Source: an uncultured Clostridia bacterium | GTDB lineage: Bacteria > Bacillota > Clostridia > Christensenellales > Borkfalkiaceae | Length of the DNA stretch: 6,099 nucleotides | Direction: 5' to 3' | NCBI GenBank assembly: GCA_947629225.1 | Contig: CANRCY010000089.1 | Coordinates: 1 to 6,099, forward strand | In this document: positions 1 through 4,839 of the stretch, in pieces | Layout of the letters: every line of letters begins with the position of its first letter | Numbering within the stretch: the first letter of the stretch is position 1 | Made by a program: the position numbers and the translations under genes | Notes under the pieces: model-generated | What the model was told of the DNA's origin: nothing | The model's input: the letters and a program-made list of their open reading frames with translations, nothing else | Database searches by the model: none

Positions 1-1038
1 GTGAATGGCGTTTTCGGGGCTGTGGAGAGTGGGCTTTTCCTGCAAAACTTCGCAGATACGACGCGCGCTCTCGATAGACATCGCAATCATGGCAAAGACC
101 ATGGAGAACATCATGAGCGACATCAAAATTTGCATGCCGTAGACGACGAGCTGGGAGATCGTCCAGACGGTGATCTCTCTTCCGACGATGTTGACGGCGT
201 CGACGCCGGATTGCCTCACCGCAAAATACGCGCCGAGGAAGAGGGTCGTCGAGAGCACGCCGTAGAAGAAGAGCTGCATGGCGGGGTTGTTCCACGCGAG
301 AATGCGCTCGGCTTTCGTGAAATCTTTCTGCACGTCGGTCGCGGCGTGGTCGAATTTTTTCTTCTCGTGGTCCTCGCGGACATACGACTTGACGACGCGG
401 ATCCCCTTTACGTTCTCCTGGATACTCTCGTTGAGGTTATCGTACTTTTTGAACACGCTATGGAAGAGCGGCATCGTCTTCCACATGATGAGGAACAAGA
501 TCAGCGCAAGCGGCGGAATGACGGCAAGGAAGATCCATGCGAGATTCCCGCCGATGACGAATGCCATCACGACCGAGAACGCCATCATGAGCGGGCTTCT
601 GATCGCGGTGCGGATGATTGTCATAAACGCAAATTGCACGTTGTTGACGTCCGTCGTCATACGGGTGACGAGAGACGGCGTTGAGAATTTGTCGATATTC
701 TCGAAGGAGAAATCTTGTACCTTATAGTAAAGGTCCTTCCTGAGATTCTTTGCAAAGCCGCAGGAAGCTTTCGCGCAAAAATATCCCGCCAAAGCGCCGC
801 AGGCGAGGGAAGCGAGCGCCATGGCGACGAGAATGAGCGCATACTGCCCGATCCCGAGCGTCGACCAAGAGGTCGCGCCGCTCTCCCATAGCCCGACGCC
901 CGCGGAAATCGCGTTCCCGAGTTCGTTGATCACGAAGGGAATGAGACATTCGAGAACGACCTCCCCCGTCACGATCACGGGAGAGAGGATTGTGGAAGGT
1001 TTATATTCCCGAATGCTCTTTGCAAGTGTCTTTATCAA
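1..1038 (-). CDS. ABC exporter half-transporter, membrane domain (partial, 3' end outside window)
   Basis: I translated the minus strand from a TTG at 1038-1036; 346 codons run open to the window edge. The N terminus reads MIKTLAKSIREYKPSTILSP, typical of clostridial heterodimeric multidrug-type exporters. Hydrophobic helices lie at about residues 16-40, 60-88, 145-165, 166-187, 253-275 and 292-320, matching the six-helix ABC exporter fold. Family-typical cytoplasmic loop motifs are visible: IDKFSTPSLVTRMTTDV (about 115-131) and SIQENVKGIRVVKSYVRED (about 205-223). The chain reaches the linker SARRICEVLQEKPTL, so the ATP-binding domain (Walker A, signature motif, Walker B) should follow outside the window. 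The TTG start is preferred because AGGAGG lies 7 nt upstream and the protein aligns from there. It would act in the cytoplasmic membrane, probably with a partner half-transporter; the substrate cannot be told. The gene has higher GC than the accessory genes to its right. Confidence 0.93.
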   Translation of the reverse strand, partial: MIKTLAKSIREYKPSTILSPVIVTGEVVLECLIPFVINELGNAISAGVGLWESGATSWSTLGIGQYALILVAMALASLACGALAGYFCAKASCGFAKNLRKDLYYKVQDFSFENIDKFSTPSLVTRMTTDVNNVQFAFMTIIRTAIRSPLMMAFSVVMAFVIGGNLAWIFLAVIPPLALILFLIMWKTMPLFHSVFKKYDNLNESIQENVKGIRVVKSYVREDHEKKKFDHAATDVQKDFTKAERILAWNNPAMQLFFYGVLSTTLFLGAYFAVRQSGVDAVNIVGREITVWTISQLVVYGMQILMSLMMFSMVFAMIAMSIESARRICEVLQEKPTLHSPENAIH

Positions 1039-1045
1039 AAGAGCG

Positions 1046-1051
1046 CCTCCT
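1046..1051 (-). promoter_or_regulatory. Ribosome binding site fixing the TTG start of the ABC exporter
   Basis: The minus strand reads AGGAGG here, 7 nt before TTG at 1038. No ATG or GTG in this frame lies closer to it, so this site decides the start. Confidence 0.85.
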
Positions 1052-1130
1052 AATATGTTGAAAAAAGGTATTATCGAAAAAAACCGCGCAAATTTCTCGG
1101 AAATTTACGCTTCGATTTTACATTATTCTT

Positions 1131-1158
1131 ATTATACACTTCCAAAAAAATTTGTCAA
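1131..1158 (-). promoter_or_regulatory. SigA-type promoter of the ABC exporter gene
   Basis: On the minus strand a perfect -35 TTGACA (1158-1153) is followed after 16 nt by a perfect -10 TATAAT (1136-1131). The expected transcript start near 1124 leaves a leader of about 85 nt before the TTG start. No operator repeat is obvious around it. Confidence 0.85.
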
Positions 1159-1252
1159 CAAATCGACGGCGAAAAAACTTTTTTCACAAAAAAAATATAT
1201 CAAGGATAAAAGCGAATGGAATGCACAAACTCTTGTTCAGGAGGAGAAAAGA

Positions 1253-1417
1253 ATGCAGAAATTCAAAAGCGGCGAAACCGTTCCCATGTCCTGCAACTAC
1301 AAGGCATACGACAAGAACGGCAACAGCCACGACGATGAAAAGACCTATCTCGAAAAGGGCACGACCTTCCCCCCTCTCCAACACGAGGGCGGCTATTGGG
1401 TCATGGCTCACGACTGA
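1253..1417 (+). CDS. Small YjzC-like protein (54 aa)
   Basis: ATG at 1253 is preceded by AGGAGGAG (1239-1246) with 6 nt spacing, the best ribosome site in this stretch. The frame is open further upstream, but that part overlaps the exporter gene on the other strand and has no ribosome site, so the short start is chosen. The product begins MQKFKSGETVPMSC and contains LEKGTTFPPLQHEGGYW. The layout F-x-x-GE-x-x-P near the N terminus and G-x-x-FPP followed by W near the C terminus resembles the small YjzC family of Bacillus and Clostridia, whose function is unknown. There is no signal peptide or membrane segment, so it should be cytosolic. A strong terminator begins 4 nt after the stop codon, so it is probably monocistronic. 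No convincing promoter was found in the A/T-rich run upstream. The gene call is strong; the family assignment is from memory of the motif pattern and moderate. Confidence 0.8.
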   Translation: MQKFKSGETVPMSCNYKAYDKNGNSHDDEKTYLEKGTTFPPLQHEGGYWVMAHD

Positions 1418-1421
1418 TCGA

Positions 1422-1460
1422 GAAAAAGAGCGTTTCCCCGCAGGAAACGCTCTTTTTCTT
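1422..1460. terminator. Bidirectional intrinsic terminator
   Basis: A perfect 16-bp stem (1422-1437 with 1443-1458) encloses the 5-nt loop CCGCA. Its A5 and T5 ends give a U-run on either transcript. It sits between the stop of the YjzC-like gene and the stop of the leftward gene at 1474-2079, so it can serve both convergent units. Confidence 0.92.
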
Positions 1461-1473
1461 GATGGCGATTAAC

Positions 1474-2079
1474 CTAAAACGAATTGTTCATTTCGCGCAT
1501 AATAAGTTTTGACAGGGGTCTACACTGTGACTTTAACAATGTCAACCTAAACAAATACTGATCGTTTTGAAAGATATCAGTGCCACCGTCTTGTTTCGCT
1601 ATAATGGATAGGATGTATCTATTTAATATGTACAACGCGCCTAAGGCGGTTAGTACAGTTTTTTGGTTGGCTTTCTCCATGCTTTTAACTTTGTTGTGTT
1701 TAACACTATTATATGCTGTCCACCATTCAAAACTTTTTGTGTTGTATTTTTGATTCGTTTTAATATAAAAGGGGGTCAAAGTTTCATAATCGGTTTTTTG
1801 ATATTGGCAGGATTCCGAAAAAATCGCCGATAAATCTTTGTCCGATTGTATAAGATCAATTATTTGATCTATGTTTATCAGGTCGCTGCTTTCTTTATCG
1901 AAATAGGCTCTTACAAGCGATTCAAAGTCACTGCAAATATTCATTAGTAGATTTGCATATACAAACGAATAGGTTTTGCTGCATTTTTTAGAAACACAGG
2001 CAAACCTTTCAGTGGACTTGAATTGCTGTTCATTTTCTAAATAAAAGTTAAAATGCTCATAAAGTACTTCGTAATTCAT
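1474..2079 (-). CDS. Uncharacterised 201-aa protein with WWTAYNSVKHNK motif
   Basis: ATG at 2079 has AAGGAG about 8 nt upstream, and the gene starts 21 bp after the stop of the leucine-rich-repeat gene, so the two form an operon. The protein is helical in appearance, without signal peptide, membrane segment or zinc motif. Its most conserved-looking stretch is FEWWTAYNSVKHNKVKSMEK (about residues 117-136), followed by a hydrophobic helix TVLTALGALYILNRYILSII. I recognise this arrangement, W-x-x-YN-x-x-KHN followed by a leucine-rich helix, from uncharacterised bacterial proteins, but know no function. The polar-x-x-x-H motif before a helix faintly recalls HEPN ribonuclease families, whose usual motif is R-x4-6-H; the arginine is absent here, so this is only a hypothesis. 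Base composition is A+T-rich compared with the exporter and spoIIA genes. The bidirectional terminator at 1422-1460 ends the operon. Confidence 0.88.
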   Translation of the reverse strand: MNYEVLYEHFNFYLENEQQFKSTERFACVSKKCSKTYSFVYANLLMNICSDFESLVRAYFDKESSDLINIDQIIDLIQSDKDLSAIFSESCQYQKTDYETLTPFYIKTNQKYNTKSFEWWTAYNSVKHNKVKSMEKANQKTVLTALGALYILNRYILSIIAKQDGGTDIFQNDQYLFRLTLLKSQCRPLSKLIMREMNNSF

Positions 2080-2100
2080 TTTATTTCTCCTTCTAATCGG

Positions 2101-3429
2101 TTATTTTTTACAAAGATAGGAATGTAATAAATCAAGACTTTGGATAAATTCTGCCGCAGATTTCGGGTCGCTTAGAATTTTATCATCAACCGGAGTCCAT
2201 GTATCATTCTTGTCGGTCATCAAGAACCAACCGTGCGGATCGGCAAATGTAACTGTTTCCAACTCAAAACTCCAAACATCATCGGTAAGTGCTTCTGTTC
2301 CTATATAATTGACTTTTTCGGGAATGATAACTGAATTTGTTGAGGAACCATAATATGCTCTTTCTTCAATCCTAATGATATTTTTAGGAATCACGAGATT
2401 CTCATCATGGGGGATACAGTAAAATGCCTCTTTCCCAATAACTTCAATATAGTCTGGAATTTTACTATTCATACAACCGCTCATAAGGGTATTATCTTCA
2501 ATTCGAATTAGGCAATTCCCTTCGCTTCGGTAATTCGGATTTCCTTCTTCAACCGTAATCGTTTCAAGTTCACCGCATCCACTGATTATATTATTTTCAA
2601 TTTTGGTGACGTTTTTCGGAAGAATGAAAGAGGTAAATCCACAACCACAGAACGCATTTTCCCCAATAAATATAACGCTATTGGGGATAGTAACTGATTT
2701 CCATTTTTCGCAACATACAAAAGCTCCTGCCCCAATGGACGTGACGCTATTGGGAATCGTGATGGATGTCAAATTTTCGCAACCTGCAAAAGCTCTTTCT
2801 CCAATGGACGTAACGCTATCGGGAATAGCAACCGACGGCAATTTCTCGCAATCGAAAAAAGCTTTTTCTCCAATAGACGTAACGCTATTGGGAATCGTGA
2901 TGGATGTCAAATTTCTGCATTCACTAAAAGCCCCCTCCCCGATAGAGACAATACCTTGCGGAATGGTTACTTGGGATTCCGTACCGTTATATTTTGTTAA
3001 TATGCCGTTATGGATTTCGAATTTTTCGGGCGGGAGATTTGACTTTGTAGCGTTGTCGTTCGGCAGTGTGTTTTGTGATGGTGTCGTAATCGGAGCAGAA
3101 TACGTCGGCGTAGGTGCTACTGGCGGTGTCCACTCGATGTTTCTATACATCCGCTTATAACTTTTCAACTTTTCAGTGTCATTATATGTGAGAGCAATAT
3201 CAATTTTAGACTGTGTGTCGGGATCCATAACGACCCACGAGAGATCACCAACTGCACCACATGCCAAACAATGATATTCTGTAGTGGTCTTTGTCTTTCC
3301 GCCGACGCCGGCTATCGCACCGGGCGCGCCGAATACGAGTGACCCCAAAAAGCCCTTTCCCCAACTATAGCCCGATGTTTGTTGCCTATCAATATTGATA
3401 TTGGTACTGCCACAATTTTTACATCTCAT
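2101..3429 (-). CDS. Cytosolic zinc-ribbon protein with BspA-like leucine-rich repeats (442 aa)
   Basis: ATG at 3429 follows AAAGGAG by 8-9 nt and a consensus promoter. The N terminus has two Cys pairs, C3-x-x-C6 and C54-x-x-C57, forming a probable zinc ribbon. Between them lies a Gly-rich hydrophobic segment (about residues 19-45, with SWGKGFLGSLVFGAPGAIAG) resembling a glycine-zipper helical hairpin. A Pro/Thr-rich linker (about 100-135) leads into LRR_5 (BspA-type) repeats of 23 residues starting at about 154, 177, 200, 223 and 246, with consensus ITIPNSVTSIGEGAF. More divergent repeats continue to about 393. The tail WFLMTDKNDTWTPVDDKILS and the following DPKSAAEFI match the usual end of such proteins. 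There is no signal peptide or cell-wall anchor, unlike surface BspA proteins, so it should act inside the cell or, through the Gly-rich segment, at the membrane. Such repeats usually bind proteins; the partner is unknown. It is the first gene of an operon with the 201-aa unknown. Confidence 0.92.
   Translation of the reverse strand: MRCKNCGSTNINIDRQQTSGYSWGKGFLGSLVFGAPGAIAGVGGKTKTTTEYHCLACGAVGDLSWVVMDPDTQSKIDIALTYNDTEKLKSYKRMYRNIEWTPPVAPTPTYSAPITTPSQNTLPNDNATKSNLPPEKFEIHNGILTKYNGTESQVTIPQGIVSIGEGAFSECRNLTSITIPNSVTSIGEKAFFDCEKLPSVAIPDSVTSIGERAFAGCENLTSITIPNSVTSIGAGAFVCCEKWKSVTIPNSVIFIGENAFCGCGFTSFILPKNVTKIENNIISGCGELETITVEEGNPNYRSEGNCLIRIEDNTLMSGCMNSKIPDYIEVIGKEAFYCIPHDENLVIPKNIIRIEERAYYGSSTNSVIIPEKVNYIGTEALTDDVWSFELETVTFADPHGWFLMTDKNDTWTPVDDKILSDPKSAAEFIQSLDLLHSYLCKK
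2629..2970 (-). repeat. Tandem 69-bp repeats encoding LRR_5 units
   Basis: Five units of 23 codons (the last 22) lie head to tail inside the leucine-rich-repeat gene. Alternate units are the most alike: a 33-nt stretch at 2744-2776 recurs identically at 2882-2914, exactly 138 bp (two units) away. This suggests a recent two-unit duplication or gene conversion. Confidence 0.85.
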
Positions 3430-3460
3430 AAACTTTTCTCCTTTGGAATTTATTGGTAGT

Positions 3461-3489
3461 ATTATATGCTACTTTATCCTACTTGTCAA
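3461..3489 (-). promoter_or_regulatory. SigA-type promoter of the LRR operon
   Basis: The minus strand has a perfect -35 TTGACA (3489-3484), a 17-nt spacer and a perfect -10 TATAAT (3466-3461). The transcript should start near 3454, about 25 nt before the ATG at 3429. A promoter this strong is likely held down by a repressor, and the spacer is filled by a tandem repeat. Confidence 0.88.
3465..3484. promoter_or_regulatory. Tandem 10-bp repeat, candidate operator for the ribbon-helix-helix protein
   Basis: TATGCTACTT (3465-3474) is followed directly by TATCCTACTT (3475-3484), one mismatch in ten. The repeat fills the spacer between the -35 and -10 boxes of the LRR operon promoter. Arc/CopG-type regulators bind closely spaced half-sites on one face of the helix, and a 10-bp period fits this. 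That the neighbouring regulator binds here is inference. Confidence 0.5.
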
Positions 3490-3505
3490 GAGAAAATAAG
3501 AGAAA

Positions 3506-3514
3506 TGTTATAAT
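3506..3514 (+). promoter_or_regulatory. Extended -10 promoter of the ribbon-helix-helix gene
   Basis: The plus strand reads TGTTATAAT, a perfect extended -10 element, 30 nt before the ATG at 3544. There is no good -35 at 17 nt; TTGTCA (3483-3488) lies 20 nt away, within the divergent promoter and its tandem repeat. Both directions could thus be controlled from one operator. Confidence 0.6.
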
Positions 3515-3543
3515 TTTTGTAGAAACTAAAAATGGGGTGATAA

Positions 3544-3693
3544 ATGAAACCATTAAAAGAAAAAATAAGTATCACGATAGATTCCGATTTGTTGGAAAAA
3601 TTAAAGGCGGAAGCGGAGAAAGACGATCGTTCTCTTTCCCAATTTATCAATTTGATTTTACGAAAATATTTGAAATCACATAGTGAGGACTGA
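3544..3693 (+). CDS. Ribbon-helix-helix (Arc/CopG-like) DNA-binding protein, 49 aa
   Basis: ATG at 3544 gives a product starting MKPLKEKISITIDSDLLEKL and ending in SEDs followed by TGA at 3691. The pattern is that of a minimal ribbon-helix-helix fold: a basic beta strand (about residues 5-12, KEKISITI), helix 1 (about 14-26, SDLLEKLKAEAEK) and, after DDRS, helix 2 (about 31-44, LSQFINLILRKYLK). Such proteins act as dimers that insert the paired strands into the DNA major groove, often as autorepressors or antitoxins. The ribosome site GGGGTGAT (3534-3541) matches the 3' half of the Shine-Dalgarno consensus and lies close to the start. The gene is divergent from the LRR operon and shares its promoter region, so control of that operon and of itself is the likely role. 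No adjacent toxin gene follows in the same direction; a terminator starts shortly after the stop. Confidence 0.85.
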   Translation: MKPLKEKISITIDSDLLEKLKAEAEKDDRSLSQFINLILRKYLKSHSED

Positions 3694-3712
3694 TTTTTAA
3701 GTTCTTACAATT

Positions 3713-3766
3713 TTGACCGTCACGAAAAGGGACACCCAACAGGGTGTCCCTTTTCGTCTCTGAGCA
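3713..3766. terminator. Bidirectional terminator, copy 1 of a 54-nt repeated hairpin element
   Basis: A 16-bp stem (3722-3737 with 3742-3757) closes the loop AACA, and A4/T4 runs flank the GGGACACCC core. It lies 19 nt after the ribbon-helix-helix stop and beyond the stop of the leftward zinc-ribbon gene, so it can end both. The 54 nt match 4544-4597 at 49 positions. Confidence 0.88.
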
Positions 3767-3807
3767 TTGATAATCGAAAAGAATTTTTACTTTTGGCTCC
3801 AAACAAT

Positions 3808-4197
3808 TTAATTATGGATGTCCTGCATCATAAATGTCCCGAGCAATCTGTCATAGACGATCTGGATTTTCGAAGTTTTTCCGACACGCAACTCCTTTTT
3901 CCCTTTGAATGGATTCAAACCGCATTTTGCCGTCAATGTGCAATTTCGCGTTACGGGAATTTCAACCGAATCGCCCTTTTTTACGGAAGCAATATACTCG
4001 CCGTCAATATAAAGCTTTACAGTCCCGCCGATCAAAAAAGTTTGTTGCAAGCCATATACGATCGCAACGCTTTTTTCGTTGTTTGAAAAAGCTCTTTCCC
4101 GCGATGTTTCCGTGCGCAACGGAAAACCGCAATGGATACACTTGTCAGCCCTATCAGACACAGGTTGCCCGCATTCGGGGCAGTTGATAATCGCCAT
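3808..4197 (-). CDS. Zinc-ribbon protein with C-terminal beta-rich domain (129 aa)
   Basis: ATG at 4197 follows AAGGAG by about 9 nt (GGAG by 6). The N terminus MAIINCPECGQPVSDRADKC holds the Cys pairs C6-x-x-C9 and C20-x-x-C23 of a compact zinc ribbon of the rubredoxin-knuckle type. A short linker leads to a beta-rich segment (about residues 42-125) with GGTVKLYIDGEYIASVKKGD and a run of alternating hydrophobic strands. This resembles PEGA-like or carbohydrate-binding-like sandwich domains found behind zinc ribbons in clostridial proteins; the exact family is not recognised. There is no signal peptide or membrane helix, so it is cytosolic. It is transcribed from a consensus promoter shared with the divergent XRE gene through a 15-bp inverted repeat, so repression by that regulator is likely. 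Its function is unknown. Confidence 0.87.
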   Translation of the reverse strand: MAIINCPECGQPVSDRADKCIHCGFPLRTETSRERAFSNNEKSVAIVYGLQQTFLIGGTVKLYIDGEYIASVKKGDSVEIPVTRNCTLTAKCGLNPFKGKKELRVGKTSKIQIVYDRLLGTFMMQDIHN

Positions 4198-4255
4198 TTT
4201 TCTCTCCTTTTGTTACATATTGGTGTAATTCGCGGTATCTTTCATTGTTTTCTTC

Positions 4256-4284
4256 ATTTTACTACACATTTTATCTATTGTCAA
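4256..4284 (-). promoter_or_regulatory. SigA-type promoter of the zinc-ribbon gene
   Basis: On the minus strand -35 TTGACA (4284-4279) is followed after 17 nt by -10 TAAAAT (4261-4256). The -35 box sits in the centre of the inverted repeat at 4261-4299, so a bound regulator would block polymerase. Confidence 0.82.
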
Positions 4285-4299
4285 GATAAAATGTGTAGT
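4261..4299. promoter_or_regulatory. Perfect 15-bp inverted repeat, candidate XRE operator
   Basis: ACTACACATTTTATC (4261-4275) and its exact reverse complement (4285-4299) flank the 9-nt spacer TATTGTCAA. The repeat overlaps the leftward promoter and ends 6 nt before the rightward -10 box. It has no U-run and lies upstream of both genes, so an operator is more likely than a terminator. That the adjacent XRE protein binds it is inference. Confidence 0.7.
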
Positions 4300-4305
4300 T
4301 TTGCA

Positions 4306-4311
4306 TAAAAT
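4306..4311 (+). promoter_or_regulatory. -10 box of the XRE gene, giving a leaderless transcript
   Basis: TAAAAT ends 6 nt before the ATG at 4318, so transcription should begin at or next to the start codon. No Shine-Dalgarno sequence exists upstream. The -35 region falls in the right arm of the inverted repeat and has no good match, suggesting the regulator influences its own promoter. Confidence 0.5.
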
Positions 4312-4317
4312 TTTTGT

Positions 4318-4521
4318 ATGGATAAGCTATTTTGCCAAAATTTGAAACAGATACGAAAAGACTGCGAGCTGACCCAAAAACAAGTGGCGAAAAAATTGGG
4401 CGTAGTCGAAAGTTGCTACGCAAATTGGGAACAAGGACGAACGGAGCCCAACATTGAAATGCTCCGAAAGCTCGGAAAAATTTTTCAAGTTCAGATCGAC
4501 GAACTGATCAACGGAGAATAA
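4318..4521 (+). CDS. XRE-family helix-turn-helix transcriptional regulator (67 aa)
   Basis: The product starts MDKLFCQNLKQIRKDCELTQ and is essentially one HTH_3 (lambda Cro/cI-like) domain. Helix 1 covers about residues 4-15, the helix-turn-helix spans about 19-40 (LTQKQVAKKLGVVESCYANW), and the typical EQGRTEPNIEMLRKLGKIFQV follows as helices 4 and 5, ending in DELINGE. Such proteins bind palindromic DNA as dimers. The only in-frame ATG near the N-terminal helix is at 4318, which lacks any ribosome site and lies 6 nt after a -10 box, so the message is probably leaderless, as for lambda cI from PRM. It is divergent from the zinc-ribbon gene across a perfect inverted repeat, which argues for repression of that gene and autoregulation. 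A strong terminator follows 26 nt after the stop, so it is monocistronic. Confidence 0.92.
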   Translation: MDKLFCQNLKQIRKDCELTQKQVAKKLGVVESCYANWEQGRTEPNIEMLRKLGKIFQVQIDELINGE

Positions 4522-4543
4522 AATAAACTGTTAAAATTTTACC

Positions 4544-4597
4544 TTGACCGAGACAAAAAGGGACACCCAACAGGGTGTCCCTTTTTGTCTCGGAGCA
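4544..4597. terminator. Terminator after the XRE gene, copy 2 of the 54-nt repeated hairpin element
   Basis: A perfect 21-bp stem (4548-4568 with 4573-4593) closes the loop AACA; the core GGGACACCC and flanking A5/T5 equal those of the copy at 3713-3766. Here the outer stem (CCGAGAC with GTCTCGG) is fully paired, unlike in copy 1. Confidence 0.9.
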
Positions 4598-4598
4598 C

Positions 4599-4701
4599 GG
4601 AAGAGGTGGATTACTTCGCCTGCGGCTCGTGCCGCCCTTGGACAACAAAGAACGTGCGGGCGGGGCGAACCACCGTCGGGCTTCCTTCTACCACCTCTTC
4701 C
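4599..4701. repeat. Structured 103-nt intergenic element with tRNA-Tyr-derived inverted ends
   Basis: GGAAGAGGTGG (4599-4609) and CCACCTCTTCC (4691-4701) form perfect 11-bp terminal inverted repeats. Inside, TTCGCC (4615-4620) can pair with GGCGAA (4664-4669) and CCGCCC (4632-4637) with GGGCGG (4658-4663); a competing small hairpin is GCGGC-TCGT-GCCGC (4622-4635). The end sequence extended to GGAAGAGGTGGATT equals 4744-4757 in the 3' end of the tRNA-Tyr gene, and CGAACCACCG (4666-4675) equals the next tRNA segment (4758-4767). No protein-coding signal is seen. It could be a rearranged tRNA fragment, a small mobile palindromic element or a structured RNA. Confidence 0.5.
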
Positions 4702-4709
4702 CACAGCCA

Positions 4710-4736
4710 AAACGGCACCCCTATCGGGTGCCGTTT
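4710..4736 (-). terminator. Terminator of the tRNA operon
   Basis: An 11-bp stem (4710-4720 with 4726-4736) has the loop CTATC and is followed on the minus strand by T4. It overlaps the CCA-coding end of tRNA-Tyr. An outer 14-bp pairing (4691-4704 with 4741-4754) would fold the tRNA acceptor end into the same structure. Confidence 0.82.
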
Positions 4737-4738
4737 GG

Positions 4739-4823
4739 TGGTGGGAAGAGGTGGATTCGAACCACCGAAGTCGTTGACGTCAGATTTACAGTCTGATCCA
4801 TTTGGCCGCTCTGGAATCTTCCC
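4739..4823 (-). tRNA. tRNA-Tyr (GTA)
   Basis: The minus strand folds as an 85-nt tRNA with a long variable arm (class II). The acceptor stem pairs GGGAAGA (from 4823 leftward after complementing TCTTCCC) with TCTTCCC, the discriminator is A and CCA is encoded (4741-4739). The anticodon GTA lies at 4789-4787 in the loop of CAGACTGTAAATCTG. The T-arm contains GGTTCGAATCC. It is the last gene of the leftward tRNA operon. Confidence 0.95.
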
Positions 4824-4839
4824 ATAATATGAAATTGTT

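Noticed and set aside
1..684. 227-aa plus-strand open frame rich in His, Asp and Arg, and a 149-aa one at 278-727
   Set aside because: They lie antisense to the ABC exporter, whose minus-strand translation shows clear family motifs; the composition is that of a shadow frame.
821..1252. N-terminal extension of the YjzC-like frame
   Set aside because: It overlaps the exporter start and promoter on the other strand and has no ribosome site; the start at 1253 has a strong one.
2629..2970. CRISPR array
   Set aside because: The regular repeats are 69 bp long, in frame and code for LRR units, with no unique spacers.
2603..3160. 185-aa plus-strand open frame with internal repeats
   Set aside because: It is antisense to the LRR gene; its repeats merely mirror the 69-bp coding repeats.
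3544..3693. Antitoxin of a toxin-antitoxin pair
   Set aside because: No toxin-sized gene lies next to it in the same direction; a terminator follows at once. Regulation of the divergent operon fits better.
3793..4187. Two plus-strand open frames of 97 and 92 aa
   Set aside because: Both are antisense to the zinc-ribbon gene, which has a promoter, ribosome site and Cys motifs.
4261..4299. Terminator from the inverted repeat
   Set aside because: It lies upstream of both divergent genes, is A/T-rich without a U-run and overlaps promoter boxes; an operator is more likely.
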